NCBI GenBank assembly: GCA_947499935.1
Contig: CANMQH010000005.1
Span: 62,001 to 126,000 of the forward strand
Source of the DNA: an uncultured Algibacter sp.
Lineage (GTDB): Bacteria; Bacteroidota; Bacteroidia; Flavobacteriales; Flavobacteriaceae
Length of the DNA stretch: 64,000 nucleotides
Direction of reading: 5' to 3'
Numbering within the stretch: position 1 is the stretch's first letter; every line of letters begins with the position of its first letter. Of this stretch, positions 28,199 to 39,162 are shown piece after piece. A model generated the notes under the pieces. The model was not told the origin of the DNA. It made no database searches and saw only the letters and a program-made list of their open reading frames with translations. The position numbers and the translations under genes were made by a program.

Positions 28199-31045
28199 AT
28201 GAAGACATTTCTCCCCTTTTTGCTGTTGTTTTGTAGCTTATCATATTCGCAAACAACAATTCGAGGTACAGTAGTTGATGATAATGGGATACCTGTTGCT
28301 GGCGCAAATATTATTATCCTAAAAACAACGACTGGAACAATTACAGATTTTGACGGAACTTTTACATTAACCATTCAAAGTTCTCCACCATTCACAATTC
28401 AAGCCAGTAGTGTTGGTTTTGAAACGGCTTTAGTTGAAGTAAAATCAACTCAAGACAAAATAGCTATCATTCTTAAAGAAGGGACATCTTTAGATGAAGT
28501 TGTCATCTCGGCATCACGGACACCAGAACGAATTTTCGAATCTCCCGTAACTGTAGAACGCTTTGGTTTAAAAGAAATTAAAAATACGGCATCTTCAGAT
28601 TTTTATGATGGTTTAGAAAACCTAAAAGGCGTTGACATTAATACTAACAGTTTAACCTTTAAGTCTATTAATACAAGAGGTTTTGCAACGTTCCAAAACA
28701 CGCGTTTCATGCAGTTAGTGGATGGTATGGATAATGCAGCACCTGCACTAAACTTTCCTTTAGGGAACTTATTAGGCATGATTGAAACTGATGTGCAAAG
28801 TGTAGAACTCTTACCTGGAGCTGCTTCAGCATTATATGGTGCCAATGCATTTAATGGTATACTTTTTATGCGTAGTAAAAGTGCTTTTGACCATACAGGA
28901 ATTAGTGCTTACTACAAACAAGGTATAACATCACAAGAAGCCGCTGGAGATAATGATTACAAAGATTATGGTATTCGTGCCGCTCATAAATTTAGTGATA
29001 AATTTGCAGCAAAAATCAATTTTAGTTATTTGCAAGGTACAGACTGGGTGGCTAATAATACAAGAGGTAAAGACCGTACCAATACTTTTGTAAAACCAAA
29101 TAGTACTAGAGAAAACGATATAGATTACGATGGCGTTAACGTATACGGTGATCTAGTCTCTACAAATATAAACACAGTTGCTAATAGGTTAGCCGAACTT
29201 GGCAGATTACCAAACCCAGCTTTAGCAAATCTTGTACCTTCAGTTGATGTAAGTCGAACAGGATATGATGAAGCAGATTTAACGGATTATGATGCAAAAA
29301 GCATAAAAGCTGATTGGGGCTTATACTTTAGACCTTGGGAAAACGATTTTGAAATTCAATATGTTGGAAAAATAGGCTCTGGATCTACAGTATATCAAGG
29401 TTCAAATAGATATTCTATAAAAAACTTCTTTTTATCTCAGCACAAATTAGAAATTAAAAACGATAATTTCTTTGTAAGAGGCTATTTAACCGCAGATAAT
29501 GCTGGAGACTCTTACGATTTAGTGTTTACAGGTGTTAACATAAACAGAAAATGGAAAGCTGATGATGTCTGGTTTGGAGAATATACTGGGGCATTTATTC
29601 AGGGTACATTAGCTGGCTTAGATGCAAACCAAGCACATGCGCAAGCACGTACAGTTGCAGATACAGGTCGTTTTGAGCCTGGCTCAGAAGAATTTAAAAA
29701 TGCCTTTAACCAAGTTATTAGTGACCCCGATGTACTTACAGGTAGTAAGTTTAGAGACGAATCTAAAATATATCATGCCGATGCTAATTATAACTTTAGT
29801 CATTTAACTGATTTTGCCGAAATACAAGTAGGTGGTTCATATAGACAATATCAATTAAACTCATTTGGATCTATTTATACTGATAGGTTAAGCGGCATTG
29901 ATTATTCTGAAGTTGGTTTATACACTCAAATCCAAAAGAAATTTTTGGAAGATGATGCTTTAAAGTTAACAGCATCTCTTCGTTATGATAAATCAGAATT
30001 ATTTGATGCTTTTTTCTCCCCAAGGTTATCACTTGGATATAATATTGATAAAAATCATAATATTAGAGCATCAGTACAAACAGGATTTAGAAACCCAGAT
30101 ACTCAAGCGTTATATATTGGTTTTAATGTTGGACCAATTATCTTATTAGGTAGTGCTCCAGATAACCCACAAAGGGACACCAGAGTTGCCCGAGTTGGAG
30201 ATCCAACTAATAGTCTTTCGGCTGATGGAGCAACCATTATTGGTTCAGATACTTATAATTATGATGGGCAAGGCGCATATAATAATTCATTTACTAGAAC
30301 TTCTGTAAGAGATTTTGCTGCATCTAGAAACCCTGCAGACTTAAAAGTAGCTAGTCCAGATATTGTTACTCCAGAACAAGTAACCTCTTTTGAGGTAGGG
30401 TATCGTGGGAAATTAGATAAAGTAATTATAGACTTAAGTGCTTACATAAACCAATATCAAGACTTTATTACTACGGTAGATGTTGTTAACCCTTTTTATG
30501 GCGATGTAGAATTAACGCAAACGGCACCAATAAATGGTACTCCAACACCCTTAGCATTAGCTGCAATAGCTAATCAAGATTTCCAAGCTTACAGAGCCTA
30601 TACAAATACTACGGCTGATGTTAATTCTTTTGGTGCTGCTTTAGCCGTGACAACAAAAGTACTTGGTGATTTTGATTTAGGAATGAATTATACATATGCT
30701 AAACTTGATTTTGATCGCGAAGGTAATCCAGATTTTCAGACAAACTTTAATACTCCAGAACACAAAGTAAAAGCATCTTTTGGAAACACAGACCTTTTTA
30801 AAAACTTTGGATTTAATGTGGCATGGAGATGGAGTGATAATTATGTTTGGGAAGCTTCATTTGCAACAGACGAAGTGCCAGCTTACCATGTTATGGATGC
30901 ACAAATTAATTATCGTGTTCCTAGCTTAAAATCATCATTTAAATTAGGAGCTTCAAACCTTTTGGGTGACGAATATTTTACTGCAGTAGGTACTGGCCTA
31001 ATAGGCTCACAGTACTATCTTTCATGGACCATTAATAACCTATAA
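28199..31045 (+). CDS. TonB-dependent receptor with carboxypeptidase-like N-terminal domain
   Basis: Outer-membrane active transporter of 948 residues. After a signal peptide (to about SQ18) comes a carboxypeptidase-regulatory beta-sandwich (TIRGTVVDDNGIPVAGANI), then the plug domain (DEVVISASRTPERIFESPVTV) and the barrel, ending with an aromatic beta-signal-like tail YYLSWTINNL. Substrate unknown. It is followed after 10 nt by a lipoprotein SGNH hydrolase, an arrangement repeatedly seen in Flavobacteriia, so the pair is probably one uptake unit. No SusD partner is present. Confidence 0.93.
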   Translation: MKTFLPFLLLFCSLSYSQTTIRGTVVDDNGIPVAGANIIILKTTTGTITDFDGTFTLTIQSSPPFTIQASSVGFETALVEVKSTQDKIAIILKEGTSLDEVVISASRTPERIFESPVTVERFGLKEIKNTASSDFYDGLENLKGVDINTNSLTFKSINTRGFATFQNTRFMQLVDGMDNAAPALNFPLGNLLGMIETDVQSVELLPGAASALYGANAFNGILFMRSKSAFDHTGISAYYKQGITSQEAAGDNDYKDYGIRAAHKFSDKFAAKINFSYLQGTDWVANNTRGKDRTNTFVKPNSTRENDIDYDGVNVYGDLVSTNINTVANRLAELGRLPNPALANLVPSVDVSRTGYDEADLTDYDAKSIKADWGLYFRPWENDFEIQYVGKIGSGSTVYQGSNRYSIKNFFLSQHKLEIKNDNFFVRGYLTADNAGDSYDLVFTGVNINRKWKADDVWFGEYTGAFIQGTLAGLDANQAHAQARTVADTGRFEPGSEEFKNAFNQVISDPDVLTGSKFRDESKIYHADANYNFSHLTDFAEIQVGGSYRQYQLNSFGSIYTDRLSGIDYSEVGLYTQIQKKFLEDDALKLTASLRYDKSELFDAFFSPRLSLGYNIDKNHNIRASVQTGFRNPDTQALYIGFNVGPIILLGSAPDNPQRDTRVARVGDPTNSLSADGATIIGSDTYNYDGQGAYNNSFTRTSVRDFAASRNPADLKVASPDIVTPEQVTSFEVGYRGKLDKVIIDLSAYINQYQDFITTVDVVNPFYGDVELTQTAPINGTPTPLALAAIANQDFQAYRAYTNTTADVNSFGAALAVTTKVLGDFDLGMNYTYAKLDFDREGNPDFQTNFNTPEHKVKASFGNTDLFKNFGFNVAWRWSDNYVWEASFATDEVPAYHVMDAQINYRVPSLKSSFKLGASNLLGDEYFTAVGTGLIGSQYYLSWTINNL

Positions 31046-31055
31046 AATTACTATT

Positions 31056-32672
31056 ATGAAATTTAAATATATATGTCTTTTAGCGTTCTCAATAGGTTTA
31101 ATATCCTGTAATGATGACGATAGAATTTTACCCGAAGAAACCATATTACCCGAATTAACATCAGGTTCTGTAGATTTTTCTAACTATGTGGCTATTGGCG
31201 CTTCTTTTACAGCTGGATTTACAGATGGAGGATTGTTTATTGCTAGCCAAGAAAATTCTTTTCCTAACATACTATCAAAAGAATTTACTAAAGTTGGCGG
31301 AGGTAATTTTGTTCAACCATTAATGAGCGATAATACTGGAGGAATTTTAGTTGGCGGAAACATTGCCAGAAGCTATAGACTAACATTTAATTCCGAAACA
31401 GCCACCCCACAACCTTTAAATACTTTTTTAACAGAATTAGGAGCCCCTGTTCCAACGATTACTACAGAAGCAGGAATTAACATAGGAAGTGATTTTAATA
31501 ATTTTGGGATTCCGGGAGCAAAAAGTTTTCATTTAATTGCACCTGGCTATGCTGGTTTTAACCCCTATTATGCAAGAATAGCATCTGCACCTGCGGCAAC
31601 AGTTTTAGGTGATGCTATGGCAAAAAACCCAACATTTTTTACACTCTCGGAAGTTGGTGGTAATGATGTTTTAGGAAATGCTTTATCTGGAGGAGAAAGC
31701 GATATGATGGCTTCAAACTATGATCCAATTACTCCTGTTGGAAATTTTGATAATGCATTAAATCAATTGATAGATGGTTTAACATCCAATGGGGCTAAGG
31801 GTGTTATTACTAATGTACCTAACATAACTGATTTACCTCATTTTACAACAGTACCTTTTAAACCCTTAAGCCCTCTTAATCCTGCATTTGGTCCGCAAAT
31901 ACCAACACTAAATACTATTTTTGGTGCATTAAATGGTATTTTTGACGCCATAGACCCTTCAAGACGTATTGAGTTTTCGGAAACCGAAGCAAGTCCTGTT
32001 GTTATTTTTGATGAAACTTTAGTAAACATATCTGCCCAAATAAAAGGGGCATTAAATAATAGTTTAACATTTCCTGCTTTTGTACAATCTTTTGGCTTAC
32101 CCGAAGCAGCAGCTCCACTGGTAGCTAATTTATTGGGTGATGCATATGGACAATCAAGACAAGCAACAGAAGATGATTTACTAGTTTTACCAAGTAGTGC
32201 TATTATAGGAACTCTAAATCAATCCTCTTTACAAAATTTGATTGCTGCAGGATTACCACCGCAATTGGCTGGACAATTTTCTGCTGAAGGTATTACACTC
32301 CCTTTAGAAGATAAATGGGTTTTGATTCCTAGTGAACAAGATGAAATAAGAGTCGCTACAGATGCTTATAACGTAATCATTAAATCAATAACAGATACTA
32401 ACGACAACATTGCTTTAGTAGATTTGAATAATATCTTGGGAGAATTAACTTCTACTGGCATTAATTTTGACAGTTTCAATTTAAACACCGATTTAGTAAC
32501 AGGTGGTGCTGTAAGTTTAGATGGTTTTCATTTAACAGCCCGTGGCTATGCCTTAATGGCTAATAAATTTCTAGAGGCTATAGATGATAAATTTGGCACA
32601 AACTTTATCGTTTCTGGAAACGTTGCAAAAGCTAACGATTACCCAACAAACTACTCGCCGTTGTTACAATAA
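31056..32672 (+). CDS. SGNH/GDSL hydrolase lipoprotein
   Basis: Lipoprotein of 538 residues: signal MKFKYICLLAFSIG, lipobox LISC with Cys18, followed by NDDD, a surface-export-like acidic tag. Block I of the SGNH family is VAIGASFTAGF, with the likely nucleophile Ser50. SEVGGNDVLGNAL supplies the Gly/Asn blocks and LDGFHLTARGYALMANKF is block V with the Asp-x-x-His pair. The middle (about 210-420) is a large insertion. Esterase or lipase activity is inferred. Co-transcribed with the TonB receptor and closed by a strong terminator. Confidence 0.87.
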   Translation: MKFKYICLLAFSIGLISCNDDDRILPEETILPELTSGSVDFSNYVAIGASFTAGFTDGGLFIASQENSFPNILSKEFTKVGGGNFVQPLMSDNTGGILVGGNIARSYRLTFNSETATPQPLNTFLTELGAPVPTITTEAGINIGSDFNNFGIPGAKSFHLIAPGYAGFNPYYARIASAPAATVLGDAMAKNPTFFTLSEVGGNDVLGNALSGGESDMMASNYDPITPVGNFDNALNQLIDGLTSNGAKGVITNVPNITDLPHFTTVPFKPLSPLNPAFGPQIPTLNTIFGALNGIFDAIDPSRRIEFSETEASPVVIFDETLVNISAQIKGALNNSLTFPAFVQSFGLPEAAAPLVANLLGDAYGQSRQATEDDLLVLPSSAIIGTLNQSSLQNLIAAGLPPQLAGQFSAEGITLPLEDKWVLIPSEQDEIRVATDAYNVIIKSITDTNDNIALVDLNNILGELTSTGINFDSFNLNTDLVTGGAVSLDGFHLTARGYALMANKFLEAIDDKFGTNFIVSGNVAKANDYPTNYSPLLQ

Positions 32673-32690
32673 TTGCGAATCGTATACAAT

Positions 32691-32723
32691 AAAAAAACAC
32701 CTTCTAAATAAAGGTGTTTTTTT
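32691..32723 (+). terminator. rho-independent terminator after SGNH lipoprotein
   Basis: Arms AAAAAAACACCTT (32691-32703) and AAGGTGTTTTTTT (32711-32723), a 7-nt loop and a T run. Confidence 0.85.
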
Positions 32724-32771
32724 ATGTCCAAAAAAGGAGATTTTTGAAACTAAAATTTAAATTAAAAACTC

Positions 32772-32779
32772 TATATTTG
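32772..32779 (+). promoter_or_regulatory. -7 box of atpD-atpC
   Basis: TATATTTG, a perfect TAnnTTTG match, 60 nt before the atpD ATG. A TTTG lies upstream but at about 25 nt, longer than the usual spacing. Confidence 0.55.
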
Positions 32780-32836
32780 CACCCGAAAACAAAAAACGTT
32801 TTCAATCAATTAAGTCGCATAATATTAAACACATAA

Positions 32837-34348
<1,512 letters not shown>

Positions 34349-34424
34349 TTGGTTAAAAGTTTATCGTTGTTGGTTAATATAAATTTTCCAAGAACAATCA
34401 ACTAATAACAAACAACAATAAAAT

Positions 34425-34703
34425 ATGTATTTAGAAATCGTATCACCAGAAGCTACATTATTTAGCGGAGAAGTAACCAGCATTGCGGTTCCTGGAATAA
34501 ATGGTGAATTTGAGATGTTAAACAATCATGCACCAGTTGTTTCTTTATTAAAAGAAGGTTTTGTTAAAATTTCTGGAAACATAACCATACAAGAAAATGT
34601 TAAAGATAAATTTACGGAAGGTGATAAAGGCATCACCTTACTTAAAATAAATTCTGGAACTTTAGAGATGAAAGACAATAAAGCTATTGTTTTGGCAGAT
34701 TAA
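34425..34703 (+). CDS. atpC: F1 ATP synthase subunit epsilon (short form)
   Basis: Central-stalk subunit, 92 residues: the N-terminal beta-sandwich is present (YLEIVSPEATLFSGEV, AVPGINGEFEMLNNHAPVVSLL) but the C-terminal inhibitory helices are absent, as commonly seen in Bacteroidota. 76 nt after atpD; ends just before a bidirectional terminator. Confidence 0.93.
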   Translation: MYLEIVSPEATLFSGEVTSIAVPGINGEFEMLNNHAPVVSLLKEGFVKISGNITIQENVKDKFTEGDKGITLLKINSGTLEMKDNKAIVLAD

Positions 34704-34724
34704 TCAAGTTCTTATATTAAAATT

Positions 34725-34761
34725 AAAAAACGTGAAATATACTCTATATTTCACGTTTTTT
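34725..34761. terminator. bidirectional terminator, atpC / small membrane gene
   Basis: Perfect 16-bp inverted repeat (34725-34740 and 34746-34761) with T runs on both strands and a 5-nt loop. It serves atpC on the plus strand and the convergent gene ending at 34744; the last codons of that gene lie inside the right arm. Confidence 0.85.
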
Positions 34762-35121
34762 GTTTGATGATGCTATCATTTCATCTAAAAACTTATTTAC
34801 AGAAGTAAAGTTTACAATAATAAAGATTGTGATAAAAACAAGTAATGATAGCCAAATTAAAAATAATTTTAACCCAGATATACCTGTAAAAAGTAATACA
34901 ATAGTTAGTATAAAACCTATAATCCAGACGATACCCAATGTTGTAAATATAATGGTGTTTAAGACACTAGCAAATACTGCTCCTTTGTATATTCTAGCTA
35001 TTATCATGGCATAAACAAACATAAACAAGGGCACACCAAATGCAGCACCTAGAACTACGTAAGCTGGTTTTTGGCTTAATAAATGTAAAAACTCAGATAT
35101 ACTAGAATTTAACTCCATCAT
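34744..35121 (-). CDS. small membrane protein downstream of lemA
   Basis: With the ATG at 35121 (MMELNSSISEFL) it is 125 residues; the longer frame merely reads through lemA in another frame. Three hydrophobic segments (about 20-42, 50-73, 77-97) and a basic tail KKREI. No family recognised. The start overlaps the last 20 nt of lemA, so translation is coupled, and the stop sits inside a terminator stem. It is the last gene of the polyamine/LemA cluster. Confidence 0.65.
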   Translation of the reverse strand: MMELNSSISEFLHLLSQKPAYVVLGAAFGVPLFMFVYAMIIARIYKGAVFASVLNTIIFTTLGIVWIIGFILTIVLLFTGISGLKLFLIWLSLLVFITIFIIVNFTSVNKFLDEMIASSNKKREI

Positions 35122-35662
35122 ACTTTTTTTCTGCGTCAGAAATCTGTAATAAAGACTTTTCTTTATAGCCCATGCTTTTAGATAAAAGCATATTAGGGAA
35201 CTCATTTATACCAATGTTATACATATTAACACTTTCGTTAAAAAACTCTCTTCTATCGGAAATATTATCTTCTAATTGAGATATACGTTCCTGCAAGGCT
35301 ACAAAAGAAGTATTAGCTTTTAAAGCTGGATAATTTTCTGCAACCACCATAATTTTTCCTAGTGTGCTCGCCATTTGGTTATTTAAAGTTACCTTTTCTT
35401 CTTGAGTATTGGCTGAAAAATATTTTGTTCTAAGCTCAGTTAACTCGTTAAGCAACGATTTTTCATGGGATACATACTCTTTAACCGTGGTTACCAAATT
35501 TGGTATTTCTTCAGCTCTTTGCTTTAATAAAACATCAATATTAGCATAAGCCTTTTCAACATTAAATTTAAACAATACAATGGTGTTATATATTCTAATA
35601 AAAACACTAATTATGGCTACAATAATTAATGCAATAATACCTATTCCTATAATTTGATTCAT
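35102..35662 (-). CDS. lemA: LemA family protein
   Basis: Membrane-anchored helical-bundle protein of 186 residues with one N-terminal transmembrane segment (about 5-25). Family marks are FKFNVEKAYANIDVLLKQRAEEIPNLVTTVKEYVSHEKSLL and ENYPALKANTSFVALQERISQLEDNISDRREFFNESVNMYNI. LemA proteins are associated with envelope stress and membrane proteostasis; exact function open. It follows the GIDE-domain gene by 7 nt, a classic pairing. Confidence 0.94.
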   Translation of the reverse strand: MNQIIGIGIIALIIVAIISVFIRIYNTIVLFKFNVEKAYANIDVLLKQRAEEIPNLVTTVKEYVSHEKSLLNELTELRTKYFSANTQEEKVTLNNQMASTLGKIMVVAENYPALKANTSFVALQERISQLEDNISDRREFFNESVNMYNIGINEFPNMLLSKSMGYKEKSLLQISDAEKKYDGVKF

Positions 35663-35669
35663 TTTATTA

Positions 35670-36767
35670 TTAATTAAATAGTGAATTTAACTTAAAATTA
35701 TCCCATGAGAGGTTAAAACTGAATTTTAACGTATTCTCAACGAGCTCAACATCCATAATGAGTATAAAACCTATACAAATTACCAAAATTGCCATAAAAG
35801 ACAAAAACGAATTTAATAACGGCTTATATCTATTCCACATGGTTATTTTACTAAATGGCGCTAATGCAAAAACGTTTCTTATGGCATCGTTTTCTATAAA
35901 AACTTGATTGCCTTTTGAGTTTGCCTTACCTATAAGTAATATATTATCATTGTCATATAACACATATTGTGTATATCGCTTTCCTGAACTGGAGTACGAA
36001 TCATCTTCTTCTACCCATTCAAATTGAATATCTTCAGGATTTACTTGTACACGTCCTGTGCTATCTTCTAATATAAATGGATTACAGGTAACCTCATCAG
36101 TTATTATAGAATACGAATCTTTACCATCGCTATTTCTATGTCTACGTTCAATTTTATACCTGTATCCTATACACGGTTTTTTGCCTATTCTGGTTATAAG
36201 TGGTTCTTGCATCTCTACATGACCCACCAACTCTACAATACCCATAGCCATAGAAGCTATTTTAGATGTAGGTGTATTTGCCTGAATATTTAAAAAGTTA
36301 TTTTTTGCATTAAATTTTTTAAACCCAGAAAATCCTGCATATATAAATATAAAAATAAACATGTATGGCCCCATAAGGAACATGCCTATAATAGCTAATA
36401 GAACAATTAAAATGTTCTTAATAATACTATAGGCTATTGATGATGCCTTCTCTTTTTTAGAACGTTTTTTTATACTTTTAATAGACGTTTTTATACCCTT
36501 ATAAATTGCACCTACAAAAAAGAGTAAAAATGTTAATACAAATAAACACCCAAAAACGAAAAAAACTGTATGAGAAGCTATTAATTTGGTAATGATTATA
36601 AGGCTAGGGTTTACTACGAAGAACAACCATTTTGGTTTAAAATTTTCATTATAAAAAGCATACATGAGTAGTGTATAAAAAAGAGCAATACCCATACTAA
36701 AAACAGCCAGAAATATGGTAGCAGCCCAGTCTGCTTCATTTTTAAATAAAAAATCGAGTTCTTGCAT
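35670..36767 (-). CDS. GIDE-domain membrane protein (partner of LemA)
   Basis: Protein of 365 residues from ATG at 36767 (a TTG precedes it by one codon). Four to five hydrophobic segments: two near the N-terminus, two around 105-145 and one near 325-345. Between them lies a soluble domain with HVEMQEPLITRIGKKPCIGYRYKIER, EVTCNPFILEDSTGRVQV and VLYDNDNILLIGKA, which matches the GIDE domain found in MUL1-type membrane proteins and next to bacterial LemA. No RING finger is present. Probably acts with LemA in membrane stress or quality control (inference). Confidence 0.8.
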   Translation of the reverse strand: MQELDFLFKNEADWAATIFLAVFSMGIALFYTLLMYAFYNENFKPKWLFFVVNPSLIIITKLIASHTVFFVFGCLFVLTFLLFFVGAIYKGIKTSIKSIKKRSKKEKASSIAYSIIKNILIVLLAIIGMFLMGPYMFIFIFIYAGFSGFKKFNAKNNFLNIQANTPTSKIASMAMGIVELVGHVEMQEPLITRIGKKPCIGYRYKIERRHRNSDGKDSYSIITDEVTCNPFILEDSTGRVQVNPEDIQFEWVEEDDSYSSSGKRYTQYVLYDNDNILLIGKANSKGNQVFIENDAIRNVFALAPFSKITMWNRYKPLLNSFLSFMAILVICIGFILIMDVELVENTLKFSFNLSWDNFKLNSLFN

Positions 36768-36836
36768 CAAATAAATGTACTGTTCTACTGTTTATACTTT
36801 TTCTCCTAAATAACGTTTTACACTTTATGTAAAATA

Positions 36837-38375
36837 TTAATAAAGATTCCAATTGCCTGCTTTATAATATAAATATAACTTAGGATCAAATATAGTATTC
36901 ACTTCAATACCTGTAGTATCTACCAAAGGTTTACCAAAAGAAGTAAGCCCAATAAGCGCTGTTTTATCTAACCATTTTAAAGGTATATTATTTAAATCTA
37001 TTTGATATAAATCAGATGGAGTTACAAGGTCTTTTTTAGCCATAATCCAACCCCATTCTCCTAAGGTTAACACTTGGTTGTGCATAGGTAATGTGTAAAA
37101 TCCTGCGCTTTTTAGTGTTTTGTCTATACAGTAAAAAGCTTTTGTGGCATAATACGGGCTACCAGATTGGGTAATAAACGTACCATTAGCTTCTAAATGA
37201 TTATAACATAATCTATAAAATTCTTTAGTATAAAGTTTGTTTAAATCTACATTGTTAGGATCTGGCAAATCAACTAATATAGCATCATAAATAACAGACG
37301 ATTTCTCTAAAAATGTAAAAGCGTCAGCAACAACAGTATTTACCTTGCCGCTATTTAGAGCATTTTTATTTAGCGTTTTAAAAATTTGGTGTTCTTTACC
37401 TAAACTCAGCATTTTTTCATCTAGATCTACTAAAGTAATCTTGCCTATATCTTTGTATTTTAATAATTCTCTAACAATACATCCGTCTCCGCCGCCTAAA
37501 ATAAGAATGTTCTCTTTTTTCTTTGTGATTCCCAATGTGGTATGTACCATGGGTTCATGATATAAATACTCATCAAAGGTTGATAATTGTTGGTTACCGT
37601 TTATGTATAAAGAATACCAATCTTTCCATTTGGTAATTACTATTTTTTGATATTTGGTTTGTTCGGAAAAAACAATTTTATCTTTATACTTGGCCTGCTC
37701 TCCAAATAAAACCAAAGGTTTTGCAAATACTAAACCTAAAAGTATAATTGAAAAAACCACAGCATATAATATAATTACTATACGCCTTAAAGCTGAAGAA
37801 ATTTCACTTTTTAATACATAAAAAAGCCAAAAAGAAATTACCAAATTTAAAAAACCAAGTACAAATGGTGTGTAGGTAAGCCCTAAATATGGTAAACCTA
37901 TAAATGCAAAAAATAATCCGCCAAGTAAACTACCGTAGTAATCTTTTTCTAAAATATTAGAAATGTTAAGCCGCAGTTCTTCAAACTCATTATTAATTCT
38001 GGTTGCAAACGGTATTTCTAAACCAATTAACAACCCTATAATAATAGAAAGTGCATATATAACTAGCCAAGAGACATTGGTAAACCCATAAATTAAATAG
38101 GAAGCAATGGCAGAGAATGATACCAGAACTGACAAAATCAATTCTGTAATTACAAAATAGAATATAATATTGGTATTAAAAAATTTACTTAATCTACTCC
38201 CTAAACCCATAGCAAATAGCATTATGGATACAATAAGCGTAAACTGTAAAATGGCGTTTCCTATAAAATAAGATGCCAATGTTGATAAAATATATTCTGC
38301 AACAATACCGCTAAACCCCGTAGCGAATAGCGCTGCTTTTAAAACAAAAGACTTTTTTTTATTTGAAATTTTCAA
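36837..38375 (-). CDS. membrane-bound spermidine-synthase-like protein
   Basis: Protein of 512 residues. The N-terminal 210 residues contain about seven hydrophobic segments; the rest is a polyamine-synthase (aminopropyltransferase) domain with LILGGGDGCIVREL for SAM/dcSAM binding, TLVDLDEKML, and AILVDLPDPNNVDLNKLY. This multi-pass variety is distinct from soluble SpeE. It starts with TTG at 38375: an in-frame TAG is one codon upstream, so no ATG is possible. Lies downstream of speD in the same run, so decarboxylated AdoMet is a likely substrate. Confidence 0.88.
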   Translation of the reverse strand: MKISNKKKSFVLKAALFATGFSGIVAEYILSTLASYFIGNAILQFTLIVSIMLFAMGLGSRLSKFFNTNIIFYFVITELILSVLVSFSAIASYLIYGFTNVSWLVIYALSIIIGLLIGLEIPFATRINNEFEELRLNISNILEKDYYGSLLGGLFFAFIGLPYLGLTYTPFVLGFLNLVISFWLFYVLKSEISSALRRIVIILYAVVFSIILLGLVFAKPLVLFGEQAKYKDKIVFSEQTKYQKIVITKWKDWYSLYINGNQQLSTFDEYLYHEPMVHTTLGITKKKENILILGGGDGCIVRELLKYKDIGKITLVDLDEKMLSLGKEHQIFKTLNKNALNSGKVNTVVADAFTFLEKSSVIYDAILVDLPDPNNVDLNKLYTKEFYRLCYNHLEANGTFITQSGSPYYATKAFYCIDKTLKSAGFYTLPMHNQVLTLGEWGWIMAKKDLVTPSDLYQIDLNNIPLKWLDKTALIGLTSFGKPLVDTTGIEVNTIFDPKLYLYYKAGNWNLY

Positions 38376-38386
38376 TAGCTATTATT

Positions 38387-39160
38387 TTACTTTCCATATC
38401 CTCCAGAACGTGAGCGAGTACTTGAAGCACCATCATAACGCGAAGAACTGGCTCCTTTTCTAGATGAAAACGAATTCCATGTCTTACTTGAGCTTCTTCT
38501 TGTAAAAAAACTAGCGCGTTTAGTTTTTTGGTAAGCACTGTTTGTACCGTATGTAGATGTCCCGCCTGTATTATTTCCATAATACGTTCTTCCTGCTGAG
38601 CTATACGCCCTATGACCAACATAGTCTCTCTGGTAAGCGGGTCTTCTTAACATCCAATACCAAAACAATCCTGATGAGTATGGACGCCAAACTCTACGAT
38701 TATTTGTACTTGACCTAGCTGTTGAGTTTGTATTTGTACTGTCTTTTTTAGCCGCTTCCCATTCACCATATTTACTATTACCAACAGCCCAATCAAAACC
38801 TACAGGTTTTGCTACTCTAGAAAGCTTATTGTTATGGTTAGAGACAATTTCCATCCCTAAATCGTTTTCATGTTTTTCAAAAAATCCTTTATTTACAGGC
38901 TTCCAGTCTAGCGAATCTACGAGCAAGGAATCTTTTTCAACTTTTAAAACATGATATTTATGCTGAAAGAGCATTCTGTCTCCTTGCTCAGAGACATTCA
39001 TATCGTTTAAAACTAACGAAAAATCTTTATTCCTCATGTCACGTATAAGTTGCTCTGAGTATTCTTCACTTACTTTAACAGATTCTCTTTCAGTATTGCC
39101 ACAAGACATCATAATCATGCATGCCAACGTTACAAAACTTAAGTGTTTTAATGTTCTCAT
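38387..39160 (-). CDS. Ser/Arg/Gly-rich lipoprotein of the polyamine/channel cluster
   Basis: Lipoprotein of 257 residues (signal MRTLKHLSFVTLACMIM, lipobox MMSC). The mature N-terminal half is globular (SEQGDRMLFQHKYHVLKVEK, DWKPVNKGFFEKHENDLGMEI). The C-terminal half from about 150 is low-complexity, rich in Ser, Arg, Tyr and Gly (NNRRVWRPYSSG to SGGYGK), basic and probably disordered. No family I can name. It ends 11 nt before the membrane spermidine-synthase gene and starts 2 nt after the DUF4178 gene, so it belongs to the operon. Confidence 0.75.
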   Translation of the reverse strand: MRTLKHLSFVTLACMIMMSCGNTERESVKVSEEYSEQLIRDMRNKDFSLVLNDMNVSEQGDRMLFQHKYHVLKVEKDSLLVDSLDWKPVNKGFFEKHENDLGMEIVSNHNNKLSRVAKPVGFDWAVGNSKYGEWEAAKKDSTNTNSTARSSTNNRRVWRPYSSGLFWYWMLRRPAYQRDYVGHRAYSSAGRTYYGNNTGGTSTYGTNSAYQKTKRASFFTRRSSSKTWNSFSSRKGASSSRYDGASSTRSRSGGYGK

Positions 39161-39162
39161 AA

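Noticed and set aside
38359-38622. 87-codon frame on the minus strand
   Set aside because: Overlaps the end of the lipoprotein gene and the start of the membrane spermidine-synthase gene in another frame, with biased low-complexity composition.
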